Shown: piece after piece, positions 25,581 to 33,645 of the stretch | Numbering within the stretch: position 1 is the stretch's first letter | Layout of the letters: the number at the start of each line of letters is the position of its first letter | DNA from: Emticicia soli | GTDB taxonomy: Bacteria > Bacteroidota > Bacteroidia > Cytophagales > Spirosomataceae | DNA length: 64,000 bases | Direction: 5' to 3' | Assembly: GCF_037860775.1 (NCBI RefSeq) | Contig: NZ_JBBEWC010000008.1 | Coordinates: forward strand, 124,001 to 188,000 | The notes under the pieces: model-generated | Databases searched by the model: none | What the model was told of the DNA's origin: nothing | What the model saw: only the letters and a program-made list of their open reading frames with translations | Translations under genes and position numbers: made by a program

Positions 25581-28500
25581 ATGAAAAATTTATACCATAT
25601 ATATTTCCAGAGAGTCCTGATTTTTTGTGCATTGCTGTTAAGCAGCCAATTGAGTTTTGCTCAGGTGATAGACGCTCCAACTGACGTTACAAACAACCAG
25701 ACGTTTTGTTCGAGTCTTTCAGTTACTTTACAAGCCACCTGTGCCGAAGGTAATGCAACATGGCTTGACAAAAACAATATTTATGTAACCGACCTGAACA
25801 TAAGCCTTACCGACTCGGCCGTGTATCAGGTTTATTGTAAGGCTATTTCTGGTCTTGACTCAAGTGCTTCGGTTTTAGTAACATTTGATGAGCTCTTGCC
25901 TGTTGTAACTATCCGTAACCGTATAGCGTGTCCAGGGGAAAAAGTAAGGCTATCAGCAACTTGCAGTGTCGGAGAGGTATTCTGGTATGGAAGTGATACA
26001 ACACAACCCGCTTTGGGCACAGGAGACATAGACCTAACGCTGACATCAGACAAAACTTTCAATGTTCAATGTTCAACATCTTCAGGTACACCTTGTATAA
26101 CTGATTTTGTAGAATTTTCGTTTGCCGACCCTACTGCTGCAAACATTCTGTCGGAGCCAGACCCGAGCTCAACTATATTTGTTTGTGAGGGCGAATCATT
26201 TTCATTAAGTGCCTCATGCCAACGTGGTATGCCATTTATTTTTAAAAACAATGAGGTAGAAGAACTTTCCAATCCGATAACACCAGCATCAACGGGTACA
26301 AGTATCTATAAAGTAAGATGCGAAGATGGCAATAATTGTCCTTCAACATTTACGTCTTATACCGTTCAGGTTATTGCCCGTTCGCCGGCTACTGTTAGCA
26401 CACCTGTATCTGTTTTTGCGGGCGAGTATGTATCTCTTGGGGCTACATGTACAGGTACTTTTACCCCAAAATGGTATCTGAATGATGAGGTTACCCCATT
26501 GGCATCTACAACAATTATTGCCCCTAACCAAACAACTACTTATAAAGTTCGTTGTGAGATGCCTAGTCTTCCGAGTTGCAACGGTGGGTTTAGTAGTTAT
26601 ACAGTTACAATACTTGATTATATTGATTCTCAACCAGTTTCAACTTTGATTTGTCTTGGCGATGCGGCCACCTTTAATGTAAGCATTGTCGACATCGCCA
26701 ATGTACTAAATTACCAGTGGCAGAAAAGACAACCGAGCGGCGTTTTTGCTGATATTCCGGGTGCTATGGATTCTACATTTACTATTTTGAATACTACCTT
26801 AGCCGATAAAGGATATTATCGTTGTAGAATACAATTAAATATGCCCGATACAACGCTTTATTCAAACGAGGCATTCCTGAGCTTTCCGCAAACAATACGA
26901 GATAATGGGCAAGTTACGCCAAGCAGCATTACACTTGGTGACGATTTCGGCAATGCTATTGCTATTTCTGACAGCCTGGCAGTGATAGGAGCGGTGTCAA
27001 AAGACCTCGGAACAGGTTCGGTGTTTATCTATAAACTTAATCCAAATGGTAAATGGACACAAGTAACAGAACTAATGCCTGCCGATTTGATAAGGTGCGA
27101 CCAATTTGGCTCTTCTATCGCTATTTCAGGCGATACTATTTTTGTAAGTGCTCCGTGTAAAAATGATGCGGGCGTAGTATATGTATTTGCCAGACAAGCA
27201 GGCGATACTTGGGTAGAGATTAACAAAATGCAACCTACTGCGGGTGCAATCAATGACTATTATGGTATCTCAATGGGTATTAGTCAGAACACCTTGGTTA
27301 TAGGTGCCGATGGTCGGTCGAGCGTATTTGTTTACCAGAAGAATAACTCTGGCGAGTGGGACTTAGAGCAAGAAATAGTTAGCAATGGCGGGCCTAATAC
27401 ACGATTTGGCACCGCTGTAGGAATTTCGGGCCAGACCATTGTAGTGGGTGCGCCAGACGATGGTACGCTGGGCGCAATCTATGCTTACGAAAAAGACGAA
27501 ACCAATACATGGGTAGAAAAATTATATTCGGTTCCGGATTCTCTCAGCATTAACTCTTTTTATGGCGACGATGTAGCCATTAGTGGCAACACAATTATTG
27601 CCTCAAGCTATAATCCGCTATTGAATTCGAATAAAATATATTACTACGAAAGAAGTGTAAACGGAAACTGGCAGCTAATAGGCACGCTTAATACTGATAC
27701 ACTAACGTATCATGCAAATGCTGGCTACTCATTGGCCATTCGTGATAACACCATAGTAGTAGGTGCCCCAAATAATAATGATGACAGAGGTGCCGTAATT
27801 GTTTTCGAAAAAGATGCAGCAAATATCTGGCAGCACAAAAAAGTAATTATCCCTGACAACTTAGCCAACGGAGACTATTATGGAGCTTCGGTTGCGCTCG
27901 GCAAAAATGCCATAATTGTTGGTGCACCTTTCTACGTTTCAATATCACCTACTGTAATAAAAAATAATTCGGCTTATTTTTACAGTCTCAATACTTCTCC
28001 AAAACCAGGTATAAGTACCGTAGCTCAGGTAGCAAGCGTTTGTGCGGGGCAAACGGCCACATTCAGGCTAACGGGCTTACCAAGCACCGATGCGTATACT
28101 ATCACCTATAAAATTGATATATCAGGGGCACTTAAAACAAGAATTATAAACCCTGATAGCACGGGCAGGGCAACATTTACCGATACCTTGGCATGGGTAA
28201 ATAACGCACAGAGTATATATATAACGAAGGTGAAAAATAACGTAAGCAATTGTGAACAAGCAATTAGCTTACAGGCGGTAGTGGCAGTTAAAACCCCAAC
28301 CCAGATAATAACAAACCCTTCACCGCAGACGGTTTGTTTGTACGAAACGGCACTATTCACCGCCGAGGCCACAGGCGAGGGTTTACTTACTTATCAATGG
28401 CAGCGCCAAGGTCCGATTGCTGGCAGTGCCAACGCACCATTAAACAATAACTTTGCCGACCTTACTATGTTAAGTTTGCCTTACCGCACTTTTGCCGATA

Positions 28501-29069
28501 GCGGGGCTACCTACAAGGTGCGTGTAACAGGCGAATGCGGCGTGGTAACCTCAACTGCTGCCATGCTTAGAGTAGTGCCCAAAGCCGTAGTAACCGGTAG
28601 TTCTCCGGGCCCAATTTGTCCGGGTACATTCGGAACCATAAATTTTGTAGGCACATCCAATGCAGATGTTTATTATAAAGTAAATACGCCGGGCTCAACA
28701 ACGCATTCAATAAGGCTGGATGTAAACGGCAGAGGTTTTATTACTACCAGTATTCTGACACAAGACACCGATTACATGATAGTAAGTGTAAGCCTGAACG
28801 GCAAATGCCAGCAGCAATTATCAACCATTGTGAAAGTAGAAGTAAAACCTTCAGGCATGAATCCGCCGATTACACTCACAAGCCCAAGTGACGATGTATT
28901 GCCTAGTGGTGTACAAAACCGTTTGGCACAGTCTGTTCAGGCACTCAATAAAATTGATAATACAGGCCGGGCCACGCATACGGGCAACAAATATGTATTA
29001 TTATCGCCCGGCTTCGAAGCCAAATCTGGTAGTACATATATCGCAAGTATCTCCGCTGCGTGTCCGTGA
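25581..29069 (+). CDS. Large surface protein, tandem paralogue of 22033-25485
   Basis: 1162 aa from ATG 25581; an upstream in-frame TTG (25575) adds only two residues. The domain order is that of the preceding gene: signal peptide to SFAQ, four Ig-like repeats, Ig-like domain with YQWQKRQPSG, seven FG-GAP blades (FGNAIAISDS through YGASVALGKNA), two Ig-like domains (LPSTDAYTITYKID is shared word for word with its neighbour), and the coathanger end (LSPGFEAKSGSTY). Sequence is most alike in the C-terminal half and more diverged in the N-terminal repeats, consistent with binding regions drifting after duplication. Confidence 0.85.
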   Translation: MKNLYHIYFQRVLIFCALLLSSQLSFAQVIDAPTDVTNNQTFCSSLSVTLQATCAEGNATWLDKNNIYVTDLNISLTDSAVYQVYCKAISGLDSSASVLVTFDELLPVVTIRNRIACPGEKVRLSATCSVGEVFWYGSDTTQPALGTGDIDLTLTSDKTFNVQCSTSSGTPCITDFVEFSFADPTAANILSEPDPSSTIFVCEGESFSLSASCQRGMPFIFKNNEVEELSNPITPASTGTSIYKVRCEDGNNCPSTFTSYTVQVIARSPATVSTPVSVFAGEYVSLGATCTGTFTPKWYLNDEVTPLASTTIIAPNQTTTYKVRCEMPSLPSCNGGFSSYTVTILDYIDSQPVSTLICLGDAATFNVSIVDIANVLNYQWQKRQPSGVFADIPGAMDSTFTILNTTLADKGYYRCRIQLNMPDTTLYSNEAFLSFPQTIRDNGQVTPSSITLGDDFGNAIAISDSLAVIGAVSKDLGTGSVFIYKLNPNGKWTQVTELMPADLIRCDQFGSSIAISGDTIFVSAPCKNDAGVVYVFARQAGDTWVEINKMQPTAGAINDYYGISMGISQNTLVIGADGRSSVFVYQKNNSGEWDLEQEIVSNGGPNTRFGTAVGISGQTIVVGAPDDGTLGAIYAYEKDETNTWVEKLYSVPDSLSINSFYGDDVAISGNTIIASSYNPLLNSNKIYYYERSVNGNWQLIGTLNTDTLTYHANAGYSLAIRDNTIVVGAPNNNDDRGAVIVFEKDAANIWQHKKVIIPDNLANGDYYGASVALGKNAIIVGAPFYVSISPTVIKNNSAYFYSLNTSPKPGISTVAQVASVCAGQTATFRLTGLPSTDAYTITYKIDISGALKTRIINPDSTGRATFTDTLAWVNNAQSIYITKVKNNVSNCEQAISLQAVVAVKTPTQIITNPSPQTVCLYETALFTAEATGEGLLTYQWQRQGPIAGSANAPLNNNFADLTMLSLPYRTFADSGATYKVRVTGECGVVTSTAAMLRVVPKAVVTGSSPGPICPGTFGTINFVGTSNADVYYKVNTPGSTTHSIRLDVNGRGFITTSILTQDTDYMIVSVSLNGKCQQQLSTIVKVEVKPSGMNPPITLTSPSDDVLPSGVQNRLAQSVQALNKIDNTGRATHTGNKYVLLSPGFEAKSGSTYIASISAACP

Positions 29070-29125
29070 TACGAGTGGCTTAGTGCTTGAGTGATTAGAA
29101 TTGAATATGACTACTCGGTTAGTTG

Positions 29126-29162
29126 TTGAAGGAATGAATGTTTTAAACATTTATTCCTTCAA
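29126..29162. repeat. 37-nt near-perfect palindrome
   Basis: TTGAAGGAATGAATGTTT is followed, after one base, by its inverse with one G-T pair. It sits 57 bases after the second large gene and could help end its message. Confidence 0.65.
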
Positions 29163-29175
29163 ATCAATGTTTTTG

Positions 29176-29251
29176 AAGAATCCCATCTCTAGTTCTTACC
29201 GGATGCTTATCTGCTTTAGAAGAAGGAAAGGGCTGGGATTCTTTATTTTTT
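29176..29251 (+). terminator. Terminator-like hairpin ahead of the beta-lactamase-family gene
   Basis: AAGAATCCCA (29176-29185) pairs with TGGGATTCTT (29234-29243) and is followed by TATTTTTTCC. The 48-nt loop has no long internal stem by eye. Confidence 0.6.
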
Positions 29252-29380
29252 CCTAACTCCTTTCATCTCCATCAATTCTCCCACAATCACTTGCTATTTA
29301 GGTTGTTTTCTCTAATCTTTGTTAAACAGGGCATTTCAGCCTAATTCACTTCTCAAAAACCTTAAAACGATTCGTTTCTT

Positions 29381-30934
29381 ATGAAGAAACCCGGACTATC
29401 CTCTTTGACATTATTCTTTTTATTGTGCTTTATAGGTAGCATCCAAGCGCAAGTTATTACCTCTGCCGAAATCGATAATCTGGTAGAGCGTACCCTCAAA
29501 ACTTTCGATGTGCCCGGCATTGCCGTTGCCGTAGTGAAAGATGGTAAGGTGATTCATGCCAAGGGTTATGGTGTGCGCTCGCTCAATACAAAACAAAAGG
29601 TAGATGAAAACACGCTCTTCGGTATTGCTTCCAACAGTAAGGCTTTTACAGCGGCTGCTTTGGGTATGCTTGTTGATGAAAAGAAATTGAAATGGGACGA
29701 TAAAGTGCGTGATTTTATACCGGAATTTAAAATGTACGACCCCTTCGTAACAGAAGAGTTTACCATAAAAGACTTGCTCACGCACCGCAGTGGTTTGGGT
29801 CTTGGCGCAGGAGATTTGATGTTCTGGCCTGACTCTAATAATTTCAGCAAACAGGATATTATTCATAATCTACGATACCTGAAGCCTGTTTCAAGTTTCC
29901 GTACAAAATACGATTACGATAATCTGCTATACATTGTAGCCGGAGAAGTTGTAAAACGAGCCTCAGGCATTGAGTGGGAAGATTTTATTGAGCAACGAAT
30001 CTTGCAACCGCTGGGCATGACCCAAACGGCCGCATCTTTCCGCCGATTAAAAAATAAATCGAACGTAATAGACCCGCACGCCCCTGTTGACGGAACTGTA
30101 AAAGTGATTCGCCGTGATTGGAGCGAAGTAGCCAATTCGGCAGGCGGGCTTTACAGCAATATTACCGACATGAGCAAATGGATTATTGCCCAGATGGACA
30201 ATGGTAAGTATGGCAACGGCAAGCAATTATTCAGCGAAGAGGTACACGCCGAAATGTGGACACCGCAAACCATTATTCCGGTACGGGGTACAAACTCATA
30301 CAATACCCATTTTGTAAGCTATGGCTTGGGCTGGAATCTGAGCGATGTAAAAGGTTACAAACAAGCTACGCACACGGGCGGTCTGGCCGGTATTGTAACA
30401 CAGGTAACCCTGATACCTGAGCAAAAACTAGGTATTATTGTCTTTACTAACCAACAACAAGGCGCAGCTTTTGTAACTATTACCAACACCATTAAAGACA
30501 GTTATCTGGGTGTAAAAGGCATTGACCGCCTAAAAGAAAACCACGACAGAGTACTACAAGGCCAAGCCAATGCCAAGAAAATTACTGACGAAATCTGGAA
30601 AGATATTGAAACCCAACAAAAAAGCGCAGTAAAATTAGATAACAATCTGTTTACAGGTACATACCACGACAAATGGTTTGGCGATGTTGAAATTGCCATG
30701 AAAAACGGTAAATTGTGGTTTACCTCTAAGCGTTCGTTTTTGTTGAATGGTGAAATGTTCCCATACAAAGGCAATACTTTTATCGTGAAGTGGGGCGACC
30801 GTAGCCTTGATGCCGATGCCTATGTGATGTTTGACTTAGACAGCCAGGGCAAAGGTTCAGGCTTCAGAATGAGTGCTATTTCGCCACTAACCGATTTTAG
30901 CTTCGATTTTCAGGATTTAGAATTTAAGAGATAA
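29381..30934 (+). CDS. Serine beta-lactamase-family hydrolase with DUF3471-type C-terminus
   Basis: 517 aa. Signal peptide to A23-Q24. Catalytic motifs: S84-N-S-K87, Y178-D-N180 and HTGG around residue 333. The C-terminal ~110 residues (FTGTYHDKWFGDVEIAMKNGKLWF and on) are the DUF3471-like beta-barrel often found behind this fold in Bacteroidota. It differs from the enzyme at 464 in its tail (beta-barrel instead of TPR). Probable periplasmic esterase or D-amino peptidase-like enzyme; the substrate is not predictable. The next gene starts 60 bases on. Confidence 0.9.
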   Translation: MKKPGLSSLTLFFLLCFIGSIQAQVITSAEIDNLVERTLKTFDVPGIAVAVVKDGKVIHAKGYGVRSLNTKQKVDENTLFGIASNSKAFTAAALGMLVDEKKLKWDDKVRDFIPEFKMYDPFVTEEFTIKDLLTHRSGLGLGAGDLMFWPDSNNFSKQDIIHNLRYLKPVSSFRTKYDYDNLLYIVAGEVVKRASGIEWEDFIEQRILQPLGMTQTAASFRRLKNKSNVIDPHAPVDGTVKVIRRDWSEVANSAGGLYSNITDMSKWIIAQMDNGKYGNGKQLFSEEVHAEMWTPQTIIPVRGTNSYNTHFVSYGLGWNLSDVKGYKQATHTGGLAGIVTQVTLIPEQKLGIIVFTNQQQGAAFVTITNTIKDSYLGVKGIDRLKENHDRVLQGQANAKKITDEIWKDIETQQKSAVKLDNNLFTGTYHDKWFGDVEIAMKNGKLWFTSKRSFLLNGEMFPYKGNTFIVKWGDRSLDADAYVMFDLDSQGKGSGFRMSAISPLTDFSFDFQDLEFKR

Positions 30935-30994
30935 TTAGAATATTTGAAGGGGTTCAGAATTTTGAATCCCTTTTTTTTAATACATCTACAAGGT

Positions 30995-31834
30995 ATGACG
31001 CCACTAAAACCAATTATTATAACCGACTTATTTTATAAATTAGACGCAAAACTGATTGAGGTCTTAGAGTCACTATCAGACGATGACTGGCACAAACCTA
31101 CCATTGCACCGCTGTGGAATGTAAAAGACATTGCTGCTCATTTATTAGATACCAATATTCGTGCGATTGCAGGCGGGCGAGATAATTATGCAGGTATTCA
31201 AGCCGAAAACATTAACTCATATCAGGATTTAGTCGCCTTTCTTAATAAACTCAATGCCGATTGGGTGAATGCCTGCAAGAGAATGAGCCCAAAGCTATTA
31301 ATCGAGTTTTTGGCTACTACCGGAAAACAGTTTTGCGATTATATAACACAGTTGAATCCTGACGATAAAGCTAAGTTTTCGGTGGCTTGGGCAGGTGAAG
31401 AAGAATCGAAGATGTGGTTTCATATAGCCAGAGAGTACACCGAAAAGTTTCATCATCAACAGCAAATCAGATTGGCAGTTGGGAAAGACGATGAATTATA
31501 CACAAAAGAGTTTTACTGGCCTCACCTCGAAACTTCTATGCGGGCGCTGCCACACCATTATCGTGCTGTATCAGCCAACGATGGCGATGCGATTACGTTT
31601 GTGATAACATGTGAGGGTGGAGGAACATGGAATTTGTATTATACCAATAATCAGTGGATGTTGGTGCAGGAAAATGCTGCTCAACCCATAAGCAAAATAA
31701 CTATTGATGGCACAATTGCCTGGCGATTATTTACCAAGGGTATCTCGAAAAACGCCGCACAGAATCACGTTACAATAGAAGGCAAGCAGGCAATTGGCGA
31801 GAAAATATTTGATATGTTGGCCGTGATGGCTTGA
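30995..31834 (+). CDS. MDMPI/DinB-like four-helix protein (maleylpyruvate isomerase N-terminal family)
   Basis: 279 aa from ATG 30995, preceded by ACAAGG; an upstream TTG frame adds an implausible N-terminus. Residues 1-165 have the DinB/MDMPI metal-site pattern: W24 region, WNVKDIAAHLLDTN with a His, and EYTEKFHHQQQIR with the second His pair. The C-terminal ~90 residues (GGTWNLYYTNNQW, ITIDGTIAWRLFTKG) resemble the SCP2-like half of these proteins. Members are thiol-dependent isomerases/transferases (mycothiol, bacillithiol) or of unknown role. Cytoplasmic. Confidence 0.75.
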   Translation: MTPLKPIIITDLFYKLDAKLIEVLESLSDDDWHKPTIAPLWNVKDIAAHLLDTNIRAIAGGRDNYAGIQAENINSYQDLVAFLNKLNADWVNACKRMSPKLLIEFLATTGKQFCDYITQLNPDDKAKFSVAWAGEEESKMWFHIAREYTEKFHHQQQIRLAVGKDDELYTKEFYWPHLETSMRALPHHYRAVSANDGDAITFVITCEGGGTWNLYYTNNQWMLVQENAAQPISKITIDGTIAWRLFTKGISKNAAQNHVTIEGKQAIGEKIFDMLAVMA

Positions 31835-31901
31835 AAACGTTTTGTGTATATCAACCCTTAAGCCCGATTAATCGCTTCTTAATACAGCTTTATCTCAATA
31901 T

Positions 31902-31933
31902 TTTGGAAGCAAGTCTATGAATTTATACCTTTA
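31902..31933 (+). promoter_or_regulatory. Probable promoter of the M28 peptidase gene
   Basis: TTTG (31902-31905), 20 bases, then TACCTTTA (31926-31933), one base off TANNTTTG. It lies 51 bases before the ATG. Confidence 0.5.
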
Positions 31934-31983
31934 GCTAACCAAAGTTAATTTTTACTACATCTAAACAAACTAGATATCTACTC

Positions 31984-33522
31984 ATGAAAAGATTACTTAC
32001 CGTAATTATTCTTGTATCTATTTCTTTCGGGCTAAAGGCTCAGGAAGAAAAAATTGACCTTGAAATGGTGAAGAAAATTCGCCAGGAAGGGCTAAACAAT
32101 TCAAAAGTAATGGACATCGCCTTTAACATTACCGATGTGAGCGGTCCAAGGTTACAAGGTTCTCCGGGTTTTATGCGTGCTGCCAATTATGCAAAAGGCA
32201 AACTAACTGAGTGGGGCGCAGCAGACGCAAGATTGGAAGCATGGGGTGAGTTTGGCAAAGGCTGGGAATTGCAAAAAAGCTACCTTGCCATGAAAACACC
32301 TTACTACCGCCCCTTGATTGCTTATCCAAAAACATGGACAGCCGGAACAAAAGGTAAATTGAAAGAAGCAGAAATCTTCTTGATTGACGAAACAGATACA
32401 ACAGCCCTTGAAAACTACAAAGGCAAGCTGAAAGATAAAATCATTTTGTTATACAAAAGCGATAAAATCACGCCATCGTTCAAAGCTGATGCTACCCGTT
32501 ATACCGACGAAGAACTAGAGAAAATGGCTAACGATGCCCCAACTGCTAACCGTGCACAACCTGATACGGCTTTCAGAGCCATGATGCAGGCTATGCGCAG
32601 AAGCACTTTGCTTTCGACCAAAACTAAAGAAATGGCGAAGAAAGAAGGCGCTATTGGTTTGTTAAGCATGAGCCCAAGAGGCAAAGATGGTACTTTGTTT
32701 GTTTCAGGTGGTGGTTCTTATAAAGCCTCAGACCCTGAAAACTTACTTGATATTATGATTGCTGCCGAAGATTACCTTTCTCTTTGCCGTTTGGCTAAAG
32801 CCGGAATCCAGATTAAAATGGAGGTTGATGTAAAGACTAAATTTTTTACACAAGATTTGCAAGGATACAACGTATTGGCCGAAATCAAAGGAACTGACCC
32901 TGTGTTGAAAGATGAAGTGGTAATGATGGGCGCACACCTGGATTCATGGCAAAGTGCTACCGGAGCCACTGACAACGCAGCAGGTTCGGCAGTAATGCTT
33001 GAAGCAATGAGAATCCTGAAAGCATTGAATGTTCAACCTCGCAGAACCATCCGTATTGCGCTTTGGAGTGCAGAAGAGCAAGGTTTACATGGCTCAAGAA
33101 ACTACGTAAAAAATCACCTGACAGACCCAGCTACCAAAAAAAGCAATGCTGAAGGCGATAAAATTGCTGCGTATTTCAACATCGACAACGGTACGGGTAA
33201 AGTAAGAGGTATTTATTTACAAGGCAACGAAGAGTGTCGTCCGATATTTACAAAATGGTTCGAGCCTTTCCACGATTTAGGCGCTAAAACCGTTACAATC
33301 CGTAACACAGGCGGTACCGACCACCTTGCATTTGTTGGCGTGGGTATTCCGGGCTTCCAGTTCATTCAGGACGAAATCGAATACAGTACCCGTACGCACC
33401 ATACAAACATGGACTCATACGACCACCTACAAGCAGACGACTTGAAACAAATTTCTACCATTGTAGCATCATTTGTTTACAACGCCGCTATGCGTGACCA
33501 AAAATTACCAAGAAAGAAATAA
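31984..33522 (+). CDS. M28-family zinc aminopeptidase, exported
   Basis: 512 aa. Signal peptide to A19-Q20. A PA-like insert spans about 100-285. The di-zinc site is complete: H318 in GAHLDSW, D330 in TDNAAGS, E364/E365 in SAEEQGLHG (catalytic Glu plus ligand), D401 in FNIDNG, and H472 or H473 in THHTNMDSYD. All are as expected for M28 peptidases, which remove N-terminal residues from peptides in the periplasm or at the surface. The length is normal for the PA-containing bacterial subgroup. A terminator follows at once. Confidence 0.93.
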   Translation: MKRLLTVIILVSISFGLKAQEEKIDLEMVKKIRQEGLNNSKVMDIAFNITDVSGPRLQGSPGFMRAANYAKGKLTEWGAADARLEAWGEFGKGWELQKSYLAMKTPYYRPLIAYPKTWTAGTKGKLKEAEIFLIDETDTTALENYKGKLKDKIILLYKSDKITPSFKADATRYTDEELEKMANDAPTANRAQPDTAFRAMMQAMRRSTLLSTKTKEMAKKEGAIGLLSMSPRGKDGTLFVSGGGSYKASDPENLLDIMIAAEDYLSLCRLAKAGIQIKMEVDVKTKFFTQDLQGYNVLAEIKGTDPVLKDEVVMMGAHLDSWQSATGATDNAAGSAVMLEAMRILKALNVQPRRTIRIALWSAEEQGLHGSRNYVKNHLTDPATKKSNAEGDKIAAYFNIDNGTGKVRGIYLQGNEECRPIFTKWFEPFHDLGAKTVTIRNTGGTDHLAFVGVGIPGFQFIQDEIEYSTRTHHTNMDSYDHLQADDLKQISTIVASFVYNAAMRDQKLPRKK

Positions 33523-33540
33523 TTTAGATAGAGATAAACG

Positions 33541-33573
33541 AATCCCTGTTGGTTTTACCAGCAGGGATTTTTT
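33541..33573 (+). terminator. Terminator of the M28 peptidase gene
   Basis: AATCCCTGTTGG, loop TTTTA, CCAGCAGGGATT with one wobble, then TTTTTG. It is 18 bases after the stop codon. Confidence 0.85.
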
Positions 33574-33645
33574 GTTTGGGTGAATTTGGAGATAACGGCG
33601 AAAGGAATATTTATTCCTCAAATCCCAATCATTCTATGAAACCTA

